From the NCBI RefSeq assembly GCF_003073045.1, contig NC_037595.1, forward strand, positions 5,196,227-5,260,226: DNA of 64,000 nucleotides, written 5' to 3'. The notes below the pieces were generated by a model. It was not told the origin of the DNA, made no database searches, and saw nothing but the letters and a program-made list of their open reading frames with translations. This DNA comes from Pomacea canaliculata (lineage: Eukaryota; Mollusca; Gastropoda; Architaenioglossa; Ampullariidae). Every line of letters begins with the position of its first letter. The stretch's first letter is position 1. Below are positions 43,775-54,237 of the stretch, piece by piece. Position numbers and translations under genes: made by a program.

Positions 43775-44600
43775 TTTATACAACAAGCCTCTTTAAGTGG
43801 GCGTCTTATTTCATCTGATTCATCTACACATATCTGACATATCCTAATGTTCATCATCTTTTGCTTAGCAAGTGCTTTTCTTGAGGATCTGACTCTTTTG
43901 TTTGTTTCTATGTTTTCAGCATTCGTAATTCTTGTCCAAGATTTACCGCTAAATCTGACAGTATGTAGAGTTCGTGGTATGATCACATACAACTGGTGCA
44001 AGATGACAGTAGCAAATTAAACATGTTAGCGTCCCTCTCAAGAAAATTCTCCAACTCTAGAACGCGCCATGACTCGGGGTGGAGACTGGCAGGACAGCTT
44101 CACAATTGTGACGTTAAGGCCAGAACAACAGGCCGATGCAAGTTAGATAATAGAGGTGGGCAGTGGTCAGCAAAAGGGGACAATGAAGGGACGACTTTTG
44201 TCCGTTTTTACGAATTGACAGTGTAACGATTTTTTTTTTTTTTTTTTTTGTTGATTGTATATGTATGTGATAATTTTAATGATATTTGTAAACATTTGTG
44301 ACAAATTCTTTGCAGTAATAAATACATGTATTAAACCATGTGTATCTTTGCTTCTATATAATAAACTTCATCTGGTTGTTTCATCATGGAGGGATGTGGA
44401 GGATGGATAAGAAAAAGACAGAAACAGGCATTTCTTCAGATTCTTAGATATATCATGACGTTTTATCTGAGTTGTATTGGATCTCCACATGGAGCTACAT
44501 AATGTAGTTATGAGTTTCTAAAGAAATTCGATGCTTCTTCTTTCGAGAGAGCCAACCCTGCCCAGGACACAGTTACAGCTGGTTCCCAGTAGAGCAGCAG
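43775..44600. repeat. Diverged copy of 41272-41925
   Basis: Matches the earlier segment at both ends but with a less similar middle, which includes a run of about 20 T at 44229. No gene recognised. Confidence 0.55.
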
Positions 44601-44748
44601 AAAAGGTCAACCATCATAAAGCCAGTAACTAAGGCTCTAACGTCATAGAGGAACCAAGCTTGTAAATAGTTGAAACATGCAGAAAATGAAAACAGCATGC
44701 CTGAGATGAAATCTAAAACCACGACACCCATTTATCTTTATTCATGAT

Positions 44749-45930
44749 TGTAACGGACAAGTGCGCAATAGAGGGGGGAAGGGGGGAAGGTTGACAACCG
44801 TGGTTGACCTGTTTTTGGTGGGAAGTGTGGGCTCGGTGGTATTCAAGCTCGACCGTAAGCGGCCAGTGGGGTGGCTGATCATAACTTGGTGGATTTGTGG
44901 TTTTTCTTCACCGACTCGCTGCTGCTGCGATCTCTGTGGACGTAATGCTGTGGATGTACATCACTGCTCGTGTTTCTGGAGTCCGCGTCCTCGCCGTGAG
45001 CTCTGTGGGTTTGAGCGACACGCCGTGCACCGGCGTAGGCGAGCAACCGACGGACCAGGACCAGAAAACTTTGTGTGAGCAAGGGGGAGGCTCTTACCTT
45101 TAGGCTTGCGCACTACCATCCGTCATCCGGAAGGGAAAGTACCAGAGCAGCCCGAGTTTTAAACCGCCGGTGGAGGGAGGCTTTCTCTCACCTTCCAACT
45201 CACCTACTCTCATCTGGCCAACACTTGGAAGACAAACGCATGAGCAGGACTGAGACTTTCTGCAGCGACCTTTCGGTATTGTAAACACTCTATTTATGAT
45301 AAATCGAATTAAAGGCAGGAAGTTGTATTTATCCTATAAACAGAGGAGCTGGGGGATTGCAGTGACTATGATATAATAACGTATGGTTCGTCAAGGACTT
45401 ACATTTAATATTAATATTGTGGATAATAACGTTGGTATTTCGTCAAGGACTTACAGACCGGAGACTGCTGAATACCTTACAGATGACATTATTTGTGTGA
45501 ACCAGCTTTATCGTTGTCTTTATTGTTGAATTGGATTTTGACATTACTTTATTTGTGTGAACCAGCTTTATTGTTGTCTCTATTAGTGCGTTGGATTATT
45601 GATGTACTATACTGGAAATATATCTTGTATAGGAGTGGTACACTGATTATTGATACATTGTTTTAGTTATTTGTTTGTACCCAATAATTATTGAACAAAT
45701 GACAAAAGGGAGAGTAAACAAGTAATTTTGTAACAAGTTGTTCCCCCTTACTTGGCCGGTTCCCTAGGACGTCCCGTTCAAATTGTTTCCCCTTGCGTCT
45801 AATGTGTCCAGATAACCAATGTTTGTACCCAATAATTATTGGTGCCTTCAAGGAGGGACGCCCACCTTATATCTTTTGTGGAAAGAATGCGCATGTCTAC
45901 GGGTGGACCGTGACATATTGGTGACCCCGA
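44749..45930 (+). mobile_element. LTR and primer binding site of a Ty3/Gypsy-like element, fossil
   Basis: The LTR starts TGTAACGG (44749) and ends CCGTGACA (45915), a near-perfect inverted terminal pair, giving about 1.17 kb. Three bases later TGGTGACCCCGA (45919-45930) matches a primer site for tRNA-Trp, as used by some Ty3/Gypsy clades of animals such as CsRn1. No gag or pol domain follows, so this is a broken copy. No second LTR is visible and its age cannot be estimated from LTR divergence. Family assignment rests on the primer site only. Confidence 0.5.
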
Positions 45931-46019
45931 TCTGATCGCTTTAGGGTGAGGCTGTTCGAGGATAGAGCTCTCCATCGCCTTTCAAACAAAGGCTAGGTCA
46001 AGGCTGATAGAAGGTTTGT

Positions 46020-46920
46020 TTAAGAGATAAGTATCAAAAGACCTTTTGAAAGAAGAGTGTGTTTTTTGCGAATACGGGGGGGGGGGGGGGGGGGTAACTA
46101 CTGTAGTAAGATGTGCAGACCAATGGTTTTTTTAATTAAGGTGCGCTACAAAATCTGTGCTATTCCATAAAACATAAAAAAAAATTTACTCAGGTGCTGG
46201 CCTTAATTGAAGATATGGATATAATGAAGTCACAGTTTTTAATTTCAGTTTGTTGTAAGTCTCTTTTTTCCATCAGAAATAGGTGATGAACTGGTTGCAG
46301 GGTGCGGCGAGGTATACAGTTGTTTGGTATACAGAGGTTGATCTTTCTGTTGCTGCTTTTTTCGATGATGTTATCTGAAGCCTTGATGCACCCATTGTTC
46401 TCTGTACAGCTTCTGAAGATAATAAAATATGGGAAAATTGGGATTTGTAAATTAAAGAAGGTAATAGGTTTAACAGATTCAAAGAGATTAAAAGAAGTCT
46501 CATACCATACATTTGTTTTGGATACCCCACCAAATCCCGTCGACATTTACCGCGTGCTACCACACTAATTGCTTATTAATTATCGACTCTTAGTTAGTTC
46601 GAGCCCCAAAGCAAGCATAACCAATGGAAGAAAACTCAAGACAACTTAGTGCATTAAAGAATGTTATTATTATACCCAATGACAAAGGAGAATACACAAG
46701 TAACTTTGTAATAAGTTGTTTCCCCTTACTTGGCCGTTCTAGGTCTTGTTGATAGCAATGCACCGTTAATGTTAATGTTCCAAGTTTTCTAGAAATACTA
46801 AGTAATATAATTGCAAGACCTGAAAGCCATTCTTGGTGTAATACAAAAGTCAGTTCATGTCTCTCTCTCACACTCAAAAGAGGAGAGAGAGAGAGAGAAA
46901 TAGAGCTATGCACAATACTA
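46020..46920. repeat. First of two tandem units of about 0.9 kb
   Basis: Shares long blocks with 46940-47632, including GATAAGTATCAAAAGACCTT, TTGATGCACCCATTGTTC and GTCGACATTTACCGCGTGCT. It contains a run of 19 G (46076-46094) where the other unit has only GGAAGGG. No coding function recognised. Confidence 0.8.
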
Positions 46921-46939
46921 GAAGATCAAGGCTCTGGTT

Positions 46940-47632
46940 CAAGAAAGAGATAAGTATCAAAAGACCTTGTGAAAGAAGAGTGCGTTTTTTGCGAATACGG
47001 AAGGGCAACTAGTGTAGTACAGATGTGCAGACCAAATGTTTAATAAATTAAGGTGACTACAAAAATCTGTGCTATTCCATAAAAACAACAAAAAAATTTT
47101 TTTACCTCAGGTGCCTGGCCTTAATTGAAGATGAGGATAATAACAATGTCAGTTTTTGATTTCAGTTTGTTGTAAGTCTCTTTTTTCCATCAGAAAATAG
47201 GTGATGAACTGGTTGCAGGGGTGGAGGCGAGGTATACAGTTGTTTGGTATACAGAGGTTGACTCTTTCTGTTGCTGCTTTTTTCGATGATGTTATCTGAA
47301 GCCTTGATGCACCCATTGTTCTTCTGTACAGCTTCTGAAGAAAATAAAATATGGGAAAATTGGGATTTGTAAATTAAAGAAGGTTAATAGGTTTACAGAT
47401 TCAAAGAGATTAAAAGAAGTCTCATACCATACATCTTGTTTAGGATACCCCCACCAAATCCCGTCGACATTTACCGCGTGCTACCACACTAAATTGCTTA
47501 TTAATTATCAACTTTTAGTTAGCTCGAGCCCTCAAGCACGCATAGCCCCAATGGAAGAAAACTCAAGACAATTTAGTGCATTAAAAGAACGTTATTAATT
47601 ATTACCAAATGACAAAAGGGAGAATACACAGG
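46940..47632. repeat. Second tandem unit, interrupted by an insertion at its right end
   Basis: Direct repeat of 46020-46700. The unit's right part (ACAAGTAACTTTGTAATAAG) is displaced to 48139 by the inserted DNA at 47633-48138. Confidence 0.8.
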
Positions 47633-48138
47633 TGTAACGACGCCGCTAGAGTCTATAATTTTTCACTCTCAAACACACAGCGGGTCGGACAATTGCGCGT
47701 TCTTTCTCTCAGAAAAAAAAAAATGATTCGCCTGTACGAGTCTGCCCGTGTTTACTAAACAAAAACTCAGAAGAACAAATCCTAACTATAAAGAAAATAC
47801 AGTCACTAACAACGGCTTTCTCTGACTAACACAGTCAATCTTTTACTCACTCGCGAGGCACATTGTCTTGGCAAGGCTCTCTACTAACTCACTCCGTCTT
47901 CTCCTTTCTCTCCACTCTCCGTTTTTTTCTTCTTCTCTCCTTTTCAAGTGCACTGTCTCGGCAGTCACTTCTCACTTCCACAACTCAAACACAATCCTCT
48001 CCCCACAATTAAGCATTCCTTTTCTTCTCCTTCGCCGTTTCTCAACAACTCGCTTTTTTTTTCGTCACCACAACATTGACGTCATCTCCCTTACGTCACT
48101 TAGGAAAGTCCTAGCACTCTGACTAGATCTCTGACAAG
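47633..48138 (+). mobile_element. Inserted repeat of about 0.5 kb, related copy at 51240-51430
   Basis: The uninterrupted version of the target is seen at 46690-46700. Here AATACACAGG lies to the left and ACAAGTAAC to the right, giving a possible imperfect five-base target duplication (ACAGG/ACAAG). The insert begins TGTAACGACGCCGCTAGAG and contains CAGCGGGTCGGACAATTGCG, a block also seen near 51297. It has no coding content and its class is undecided; it may be an LTR fragment. Confidence 0.45.
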
Positions 48139-48415
48139 ACAAGTAACTTTGTAATAAGTTGTTCCCCTTACTTGGCCGGTTCCTAGGTCGTCCCGTTCCC
48201 AATTGTTTCCTCTTACGTCTAATGTGTCCAGATAACTAATGAGTCTGTTCGATTAACCTTAAATCTAATCACACACACAATACACTACTTCGCGCAAACA
48301 CGCTCACCACTTATCTCGTTACACCAAAAGTCACGTGCAAGTGGAGGCTCCTCTGTTCGACGTCCCAGAACTGTTGGTCACGGTCAGTTAAAGCGGCTTC
48401 TCTGTCCCCAGCGCA

Positions 48416-48665
48416 GAGACCCTGGCACTGTCTTGTTTACCACAGACTCACTCATGGCGTTCTTGCTCCGGTCTTGCCGTGTGTCACCCCTGCTCTTTCG
48501 TCCCTCTGGCTCGAAGCGACTCAACTGCAGCTCTCCAGTGCAGAGACTCTGGCACTGTCTTGTTTACCACAAACTCACTCGTGGCGTTCTTGCTCCGGTC
48601 TTGCCGTGTGTGTCACCCCTGCTCGTTCGTCCCTTTAGGTCTGGGCGTTGATTCAACTGCAGTAC
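48416..48665. repeat. Two tandem units of about 125 bp
   Basis: Each unit contains GGCACTGTCTTGTTTACCAC, then GGCGTTCTTGCTCCGGTCTT and GTGTCACCCCTGCTC. The units differ by a few substitutions and a two-base insertion. Confidence 0.85.
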
Positions 48666-48889
48666 CTCTCAGGGACCGACGTTCCTTCACCAGATACAGC
48701 TTTTACTGGCTTCATCAAACGGCTGCCGTACTGAAGCACTATAAACTCCGTTATAGAGCGGGTCAACGCACCTCTGAAATCAACTGTTAAGTCGACACAC
48801 TTCTCAGGCAGGATTGCAGTGAAGACTTTAGACAGCTTTGAGCCGACTTTGGTAAACTTTACTCCACAAAAGTTGCATGTGAAAGACCC

Positions 48890-49140
48890 AAACGCTGATG
48901 TCGCTCCTCAGAAGTTTCAAGCCCAAACCGCTTGCATCTAGATCTTTCTGTCCAAAATCCCCTTCCATTGGCCAGTCATGCCACCTGACATACCACAACC
49001 AATCACAACCAAAGAACCAGACGCTGACGTCACTCCCCAGAAGTTTCTACCCCAAAACGCTGAGCTTGCATCTAGATCTTTCTGTCCGAAACCCCATTTC
49101 ATTGGCCAGTCATGCCACCTGACATACCACAACCAATCAC
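48890..49140. repeat. Two tandem units of about 128 bp with CCAAT-box motifs
   Basis: Both units contain CATCTAGATCTTTCTGTCC, ATTGGCCAGTCATGCCACC and CATACCACAACCAATCAC, so each carries an ATTGG and a CCAAT within about 40 bases. They stand directly upstream of the ETS/E2F-like sites at 49187-49208. Confidence 0.85.
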
Positions 49141-49186
49141 GCCTTACAGCCACCACGAGCCTAAGCTCCCATCCAAAGGTTATGTA

Positions 49187-49256
49187 CTTCCGGAAGAGCA
49201 GCGCGAAAATGAAATTTAACGAGACGTTTGATATCAACAATATAATTACCGAAGTG
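49187..49256 (+). promoter_or_regulatory. Promoter-like site: palindromic ETS motif, E2F-like motif, short ORF
   Basis: CTTCCGGAAG (49187-49196) is a perfect palindrome and a classic ETS-family site; GCGCGAAA (49201-49208) resembles an E2F half site. An ATG with A at -3 follows at 49209 and opens a 27-codon frame (MKFNETFDINNIITE...), with a possible donor after GAA at 49253. This is the arrangement of a housekeeping-gene promoter with a short first coding exon. No downstream partner was identified. Confidence 0.35.
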
Positions 49257-49964
49257 CATTGCTTGTGTGCACTATTAATTAACCAATCTTGAACACAAAA
49301 GTATTTTAGAACACAAAAGTATTTGCTTCGCTAGTCTTAAATCTTTTGTATGAAATAATAAATAATAGGAATCGCATTTAAACTTCTAGATCTAGAATCA
49401 TGACGTGTTCGCTTATATGCTTCACCTCGGTCTCTCGCTTTTATATAAAATCCGGTATTTTGTGGTGCTTTCAGGATGATGATTGAGGGGTGTGTGAGCT
49501 TCAATATCATATAACTGGTAATAGTGAAACATAAAATATAAAATTGTATGAGCTGATATACTACAACACAACAATAACAAATCAAAGAGAAAATGGAACA
49601 TCAATTTAGCTATTTTCTATTCTTGAATTTAAATCTATAATACTGGTTTACAGCATACGACACATTGTAAATCATCTGTGTTGGCGTAGGGGTGTGTGAA
49701 CTGAAAGCACTGATGTTGATCTAGGCCTATTCATATGCAACGAGTTTTTTTAAATCAATAAGAAGAATATTTAATCAACTTAATCAATTTAATTTAATCA
49801 ATCATATTTAATCACTTCTGAAGTGATCTACTGAAAATTTAATGAATGACGCGATTATTAATAACTAAATTTTTGCTTTAATGGGGATATCTTCCGCTAT
49901 GTGAAAATTGTCTAAGCCTTATAGTCACGATCTAAAACATGTACAGGACAAAGAAGAGTAAGAG

Positions 49965-50183
49965 GTAAACAATAAGATGCATTCTAATGCATTCTTCTTC
50001 AAAGTGCCTTGAACAAATCTTGGCTGTCAATAGATTGAAACTTTTGTCTGAACGGTTTATAGCATGAATGAGAGCCGTTCGCCACTTGTCTTGATCTGTC
50101 CATATTCCTGCCCGCGGAAGCGAAAAAAAGCTAAAACCGAAAGATTTGATACTCACACAGTGGCATTCTACCAGCAGCAGCAT
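49965..50183 (-). CDS. THAP-type zinc-finger fragment
   Basis: On the minus strand the frame reads VECHCVSI, FSFFSLPRAGIW, KWRTALIHAINRS and KICSRHFEEECI. The hydrophobic-plus-P block, the K-W pair and the C-x-x-H near the end follow the THAP C2CH DNA-binding module, found in host regulators and in P-element-like transposases. The amino end of the first metal-binding pair is unclear and no further conserved exon was found, so this may be a partial or degenerate copy. It is surrounded by repeat DNA. Confidence 0.5.
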
Positions 50184-50582
50184 GAACCACCGCGTGCGCG
50201 TTTCTTTATTGTTGTTTCTCTTGCAGACTTTGCTGACATAGTCATTGAAGTCATTCGCTAAACCGTGGTAAGCTTAACTGGAAGTTTTTAGCACCCGAGC
50301 GTCGTTCTAGCAGTAAAGGAAAAAAATCGTCTGCCATCCGTCCACCTATCTACGTCCATGGTAAAACAGATGTGCAAACCCACACTACAGCCCTACTCCC
50401 ACGCTTTCACGACAACATCTGTCAAAAATATTCCACGTCATAGGCAACACTATCTGCGACATCAGATTGTGAAAGGGAATTGACAACAAAATGGAATAGG
50501 CAAACCAAAAACAAAAGAAAATAAAGCCATAATATAAAATTGTCTGCATTACCTTCGTTAGACACTCCCTGGATACCGCCTT

Positions 50583-50696
50583 CTACTGCTGCAGTTTGAG
50601 GTCTGTCTTCTTTTGTACTCTTTGCAGAGCATCAATATGTTGGCCATTGGGGTGCTCACGTGATGATGCCAATATTCTGGTGGTTAGTGCATTCAC
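50583..50696 (-). other. Terminal-exon-like open segment, unknown
   Basis: On the minus strand a CAG acceptor (50697-50699) is followed by 37 codons (VNALTTRILASSREHPNG, then QHIDALQRVQKK) and a stop. Composition and the splice site resemble a last coding exon, and the next region leftward on this strand holds the THAP fragment. No domain recognised. Confidence 0.22.
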
Positions 50697-51239
50697 CTGT
50701 GGGCATAAAAGGTTGTTTATCACTTTTCCAAACCTATGAATTTCTTGATCTCTATTATTCTATCATTCAAACAAGAAACATCTGCTGTTTCAAGATTTGG
50801 ATTTCAAGATAGCTTGTCTGACAACAAAATATTCATCTGAAAAGGCAATTTCTTTTCCAAGTTATAAAATACATCATGAATAATGACATGCACTGTTTTA
50901 CCACACAATACTGTGCAAATTTTACATGAAAAATCAGTCTGTTCACTGAGACCACAGAGCATTTAGATGTTGGGTGTTGTCATATGGCTGTATGTTCCAG
51001 TCTGTAACCACAATAAACCCAAAGCAAGGTCTATGTGAAAGACACTGACACTATCCCAAAGCTTTTTTTTTAAAAAATAAATAAGAACAATACTTTTAAA
51101 CTGTGTCAATAGACTGACCAAAACAATATTAACCAGGCTGATCCAACATCCAATCTATGAATATATATATATAAAACAATGAACAAACAGTATAAAATTA
51201 CCTCTTTGAACCCAAAATGCAAACGTCATGCAGACTCCA

Positions 51240-51430
51240 GGTACACCTATATCACGCCGCCGCTAGTGCCTCTCGTTTTACACTCTTTCCAGCACACCAG
51301 CGGGTCGGAGAATTGCGCGTTCTTTCGCTCCAATAAAGGATGATTCGCCTGTAGGAGTCTGCCCGTGTTCACTGAACAAAACACACACACACACAAAATA
51401 ATAAATCCTAACTATGAAAAAAAATATACG
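51240..51430 (+). repeat. Copy of the 47633-48138 repeat
   Basis: It shares the CCGCCGCTAG, CAGCGGGTCGG, ATTGCGCGTTCTTTC and GATTCGCCTGTA blocks with 47633-48138, with mismatches and a CA-run expansion. Ends were not defined. Confidence 0.6.
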
Positions 51431-51899
51431 TTCACTAACACAATAGATTTTCCTTCGATTACCACATCTACGAAATACAATGAACTCCTCACACACTATA
51501 AACTCAGCGTTGTAAGCGATGCAATATCGCGCGTACGTACGTACACACGCTAATAAAGAAAGGCGAAAGACTGAAAAAACATGCAAAAAAACTTCATACA
51601 GCCTTACCTAGTTATGTTAGTGTCGATCAGTGAAGAAAAAAAAACCCGAAATTGGTCAACAGCAAATAAGTAACGGTCGGAACATTCTCTCTGGCATTAC
51701 TCTCCTCCAACTGTAGAAACGCGTCTGGGACGTTTAAGTCAGTCGTCACGATCGTGCTACGTCATTGCCAAGGTGACGCATGTCAATTCGTCCGCTAGGC
51801 TCGAAAACGACCGCGTCACAGCTGTGTCCGCACACACCAAAGAGACCTAGGGGTGAGTGGGTGGAATGGCGGTTAGATGGGAGGTAGGATGGATGGGCC

Positions 51900-52065
51900 G
51901 GGTAGAACAGGAGAGTTCACTAATTAGCATGCACGATCGTGCTTGAAAGCTTTTAATCGGTTACAAGTGGATGAACACATGAGAGGGGAGACCTGTATGC
52001 TGAAAGAGAAATGGTGCCTCTTCTTACCATGCATGACAAAAGTGCGCATGCGTGTGACTGAACGA
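51900..52065. repeat. Copy of the 43480-43640 repeat
   Basis: Same blocks and orientation as 43480-43640, including the palindrome GCACGATCGTGC; it runs into GTGCGCATGCGTGTGACTG at the right. Divergence is low, suggesting recent spread or a segmental copy. Confidence 0.7.
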
Positions 52066-52465
52066 GAGGCGCAGAGAGGCAGAGAAAGAGAGGTGTCGTG
52101 TCTACAATACCTGGGGTCGTATTTATCGTTTGTACATAAGCTATATGCTTATTGATGAATGATAAAATTAAGTACAATTTTTAAAACATGTTATTTTTCC
52201 CCAGGGAATGCTACAGATTCGTTTGTGGCAGGGTTAGATGCTGGCCAGCCTTCAGTCTCAGCATGAACGTCCATGGTCTCAGAGAGCGACGGTGGTAAGC
52301 AGGCTGAATGAATTCAAGTTTCATGTTGGCTCTACTGTGAAGTTTGTGTGCAAAATGATGTGTCACTTAATCATAGCTGACAAAATCTGAATATCATTTT
52401 TACCTCATTTTTATAAGGGGGATGGATGAGATGTTCTACAATTTGCTTTTGACATTTTGTTCAGG

Positions 52466-52648
52466 TTTCTAGCTCTGCCAGACCCAGATGATGAAGATGA
52501 TACTGATGATAATGGTGCAGATGAAAACCATGGTGCAGATGAAAACCTTGTAGAGAGAAGATACAATATGCAAGCACAGAAGAGAGCAAGAGTTGCTGCT
52601 AGGAAAGTTGCCCGTAATAGGCTGATTGCATTTCTTGCACACCAGTAA
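52466..52648 (+). other. Exon-like segment, possibly Harbinger transposase C-terminus
   Basis: After a CAG acceptor the frame reads FLALPDPDDEDDTDDNGADE, a basic stretch RARVAARKVARNRL and a stop. A short hydrophobic end, an acidic loop and a final basic helix occur at the C-termini of Harbinger/HARBI1-type nucleases. No DDE catalytic part was found upstream, so this is a weak call. It could be the last exon of any gene. Confidence 0.25.
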
Positions 52649-53114
52649 AAAAAAAAACACAGTCTGTGTGACACAGAATATAGCACATACTATCAAGGCA
52701 CAAACAAGAAAAACCGTTAAGAACTTTATTGCTTATGACATCTTTTATTTCTAGACGAGATAAAAAAACAAAAAACAAATATACACCACGTAAACAATAG
52801 ATTTAGAGATGCACATTCTAAGATCAAGGACATAATTCCAAAAAAAAAAATTTAACTGCATACACATCCACTCTAATATATAAAATATAGTCGCCATCAT
52901 CAGACGGTCTATTCCTGCATCACCATCATCAGCACCAGCAACATCTGCTAGCAACTGTAAGATTCTACTTAAACTTCTAATTATTACATTCAGAGAATTA
53001 GAAATGCTTATTTGTTTTATTTTTGCATGTGAGATATATATATATATGTAATCACCTTGTACTTACAGTTATTTTAAATATCAGCATTAAGATAATCTTA
53101 ATTTTTTTTTTTAG

Positions 53115-53699
53115 TACAAATGCTTCCAAGTTATTTTGAGAAAACTTTCAAAAAGATACAAGAATTCCAGAACGGTATAGAGATCCTGCAGCAGAAGGTG
53201 GACCAGCAAAGCAATGTGGCATCAGCCATACAACTCCAGATACCTTCCTCTCTCCACTGCAGGAAGTTGATCAGCTTAAACAATGCTTTGGCAGAGGAGA
53301 ATACCAGACAAAGAATGGTAAGATGTAGGAAAGATTTTGTCAGTAAAGGCAATCCCAAGAGACACGAAAGAATAACCAGGAGTAAAAAGTAACCTGTTAG
53401 TGTTTACTGCTTCCATATTTGTTAAACTTTGTCTTAACCATATAAGCTCACCCATTGTACTTGCCATCTTCAGAAGATTCACAGATGGGATTTTTATATA
53501 TGTATAAAGAGACTGTTGCTGATCGAAACATTTTTTTGTTTCAGGTTTTGTATCTGAGCTATTTTGGTGGCCACACACCGAAAAGAGGCACTGTACCGTC
53601 TGCTGAAGCATCTGCTTGCTCCAAAACTATACAGCTTGGAAGGGAGGAAGGAGAAACGAAGATTTAACACCTTGCAACATTTAAAAGCCACAGTTTATG
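53115..53699 (+). other. Two exon-like segments, unknown product
   Basis: 53115-53317 lies between a TTAG acceptor and a strong GTAAGA donor. One frame begins MLPSYFEKTFKKIQ; another, open after an early stop, reads RIPERYRDPAAEGGPAK. A second segment ending at 53699 before GTAAGT is open from about 53563 and encodes LYRLLKHLLAPKLYSLEGRK. The second frame of segment one joins it in phase. Neither resembles the UBAC1 N-terminus or any family I know. Confidence 0.25.
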
Positions 53700-54237
53700 G
53701 TAAGTAGCATTCACAGCAGTTTTGGGGATTTTGGATGGAGATTTTTAAGCTTACCTTTCCAATCGCAAATAATGCCCTTAACACCCAGCTTGTCACTAAT
53801 TTTAATTTGGCACCATTTTAAGAGCCCTTTGTTCCTGCAACTTCCAAGACACTAGTCTTTGATTTACATTAGTTGCTGCAAAGAAGTCCATATTTTAAAA
53901 ATAAATCATGCCTTTGACAGTATGCCACCAGCAATAATACTCAATTTTCTCCTAAGCAAATGAGGTTAAGACTAATGTAATTGCAAAGATAATTTCTTAG
54001 TGTATATTGTACGCCTTTTTGGAAAGCTAACTGTCATCTATCTCTCAGTGCTATCATAATACAATTTCTAACTTTCAGTAAGCCTTCATATTCAAATAAA
54101 TATTGATGTTTTAGACTGTATTAAATGTAATATTGTTGTTTTGATTGTATAAATGTTCACACCTCTTTGAAAGGGGTGAAGTTACACACACATTTTTGGT
54201 TGTGTTTTGATGTCTTTTCTCAATTCTTTTTGTGCAG

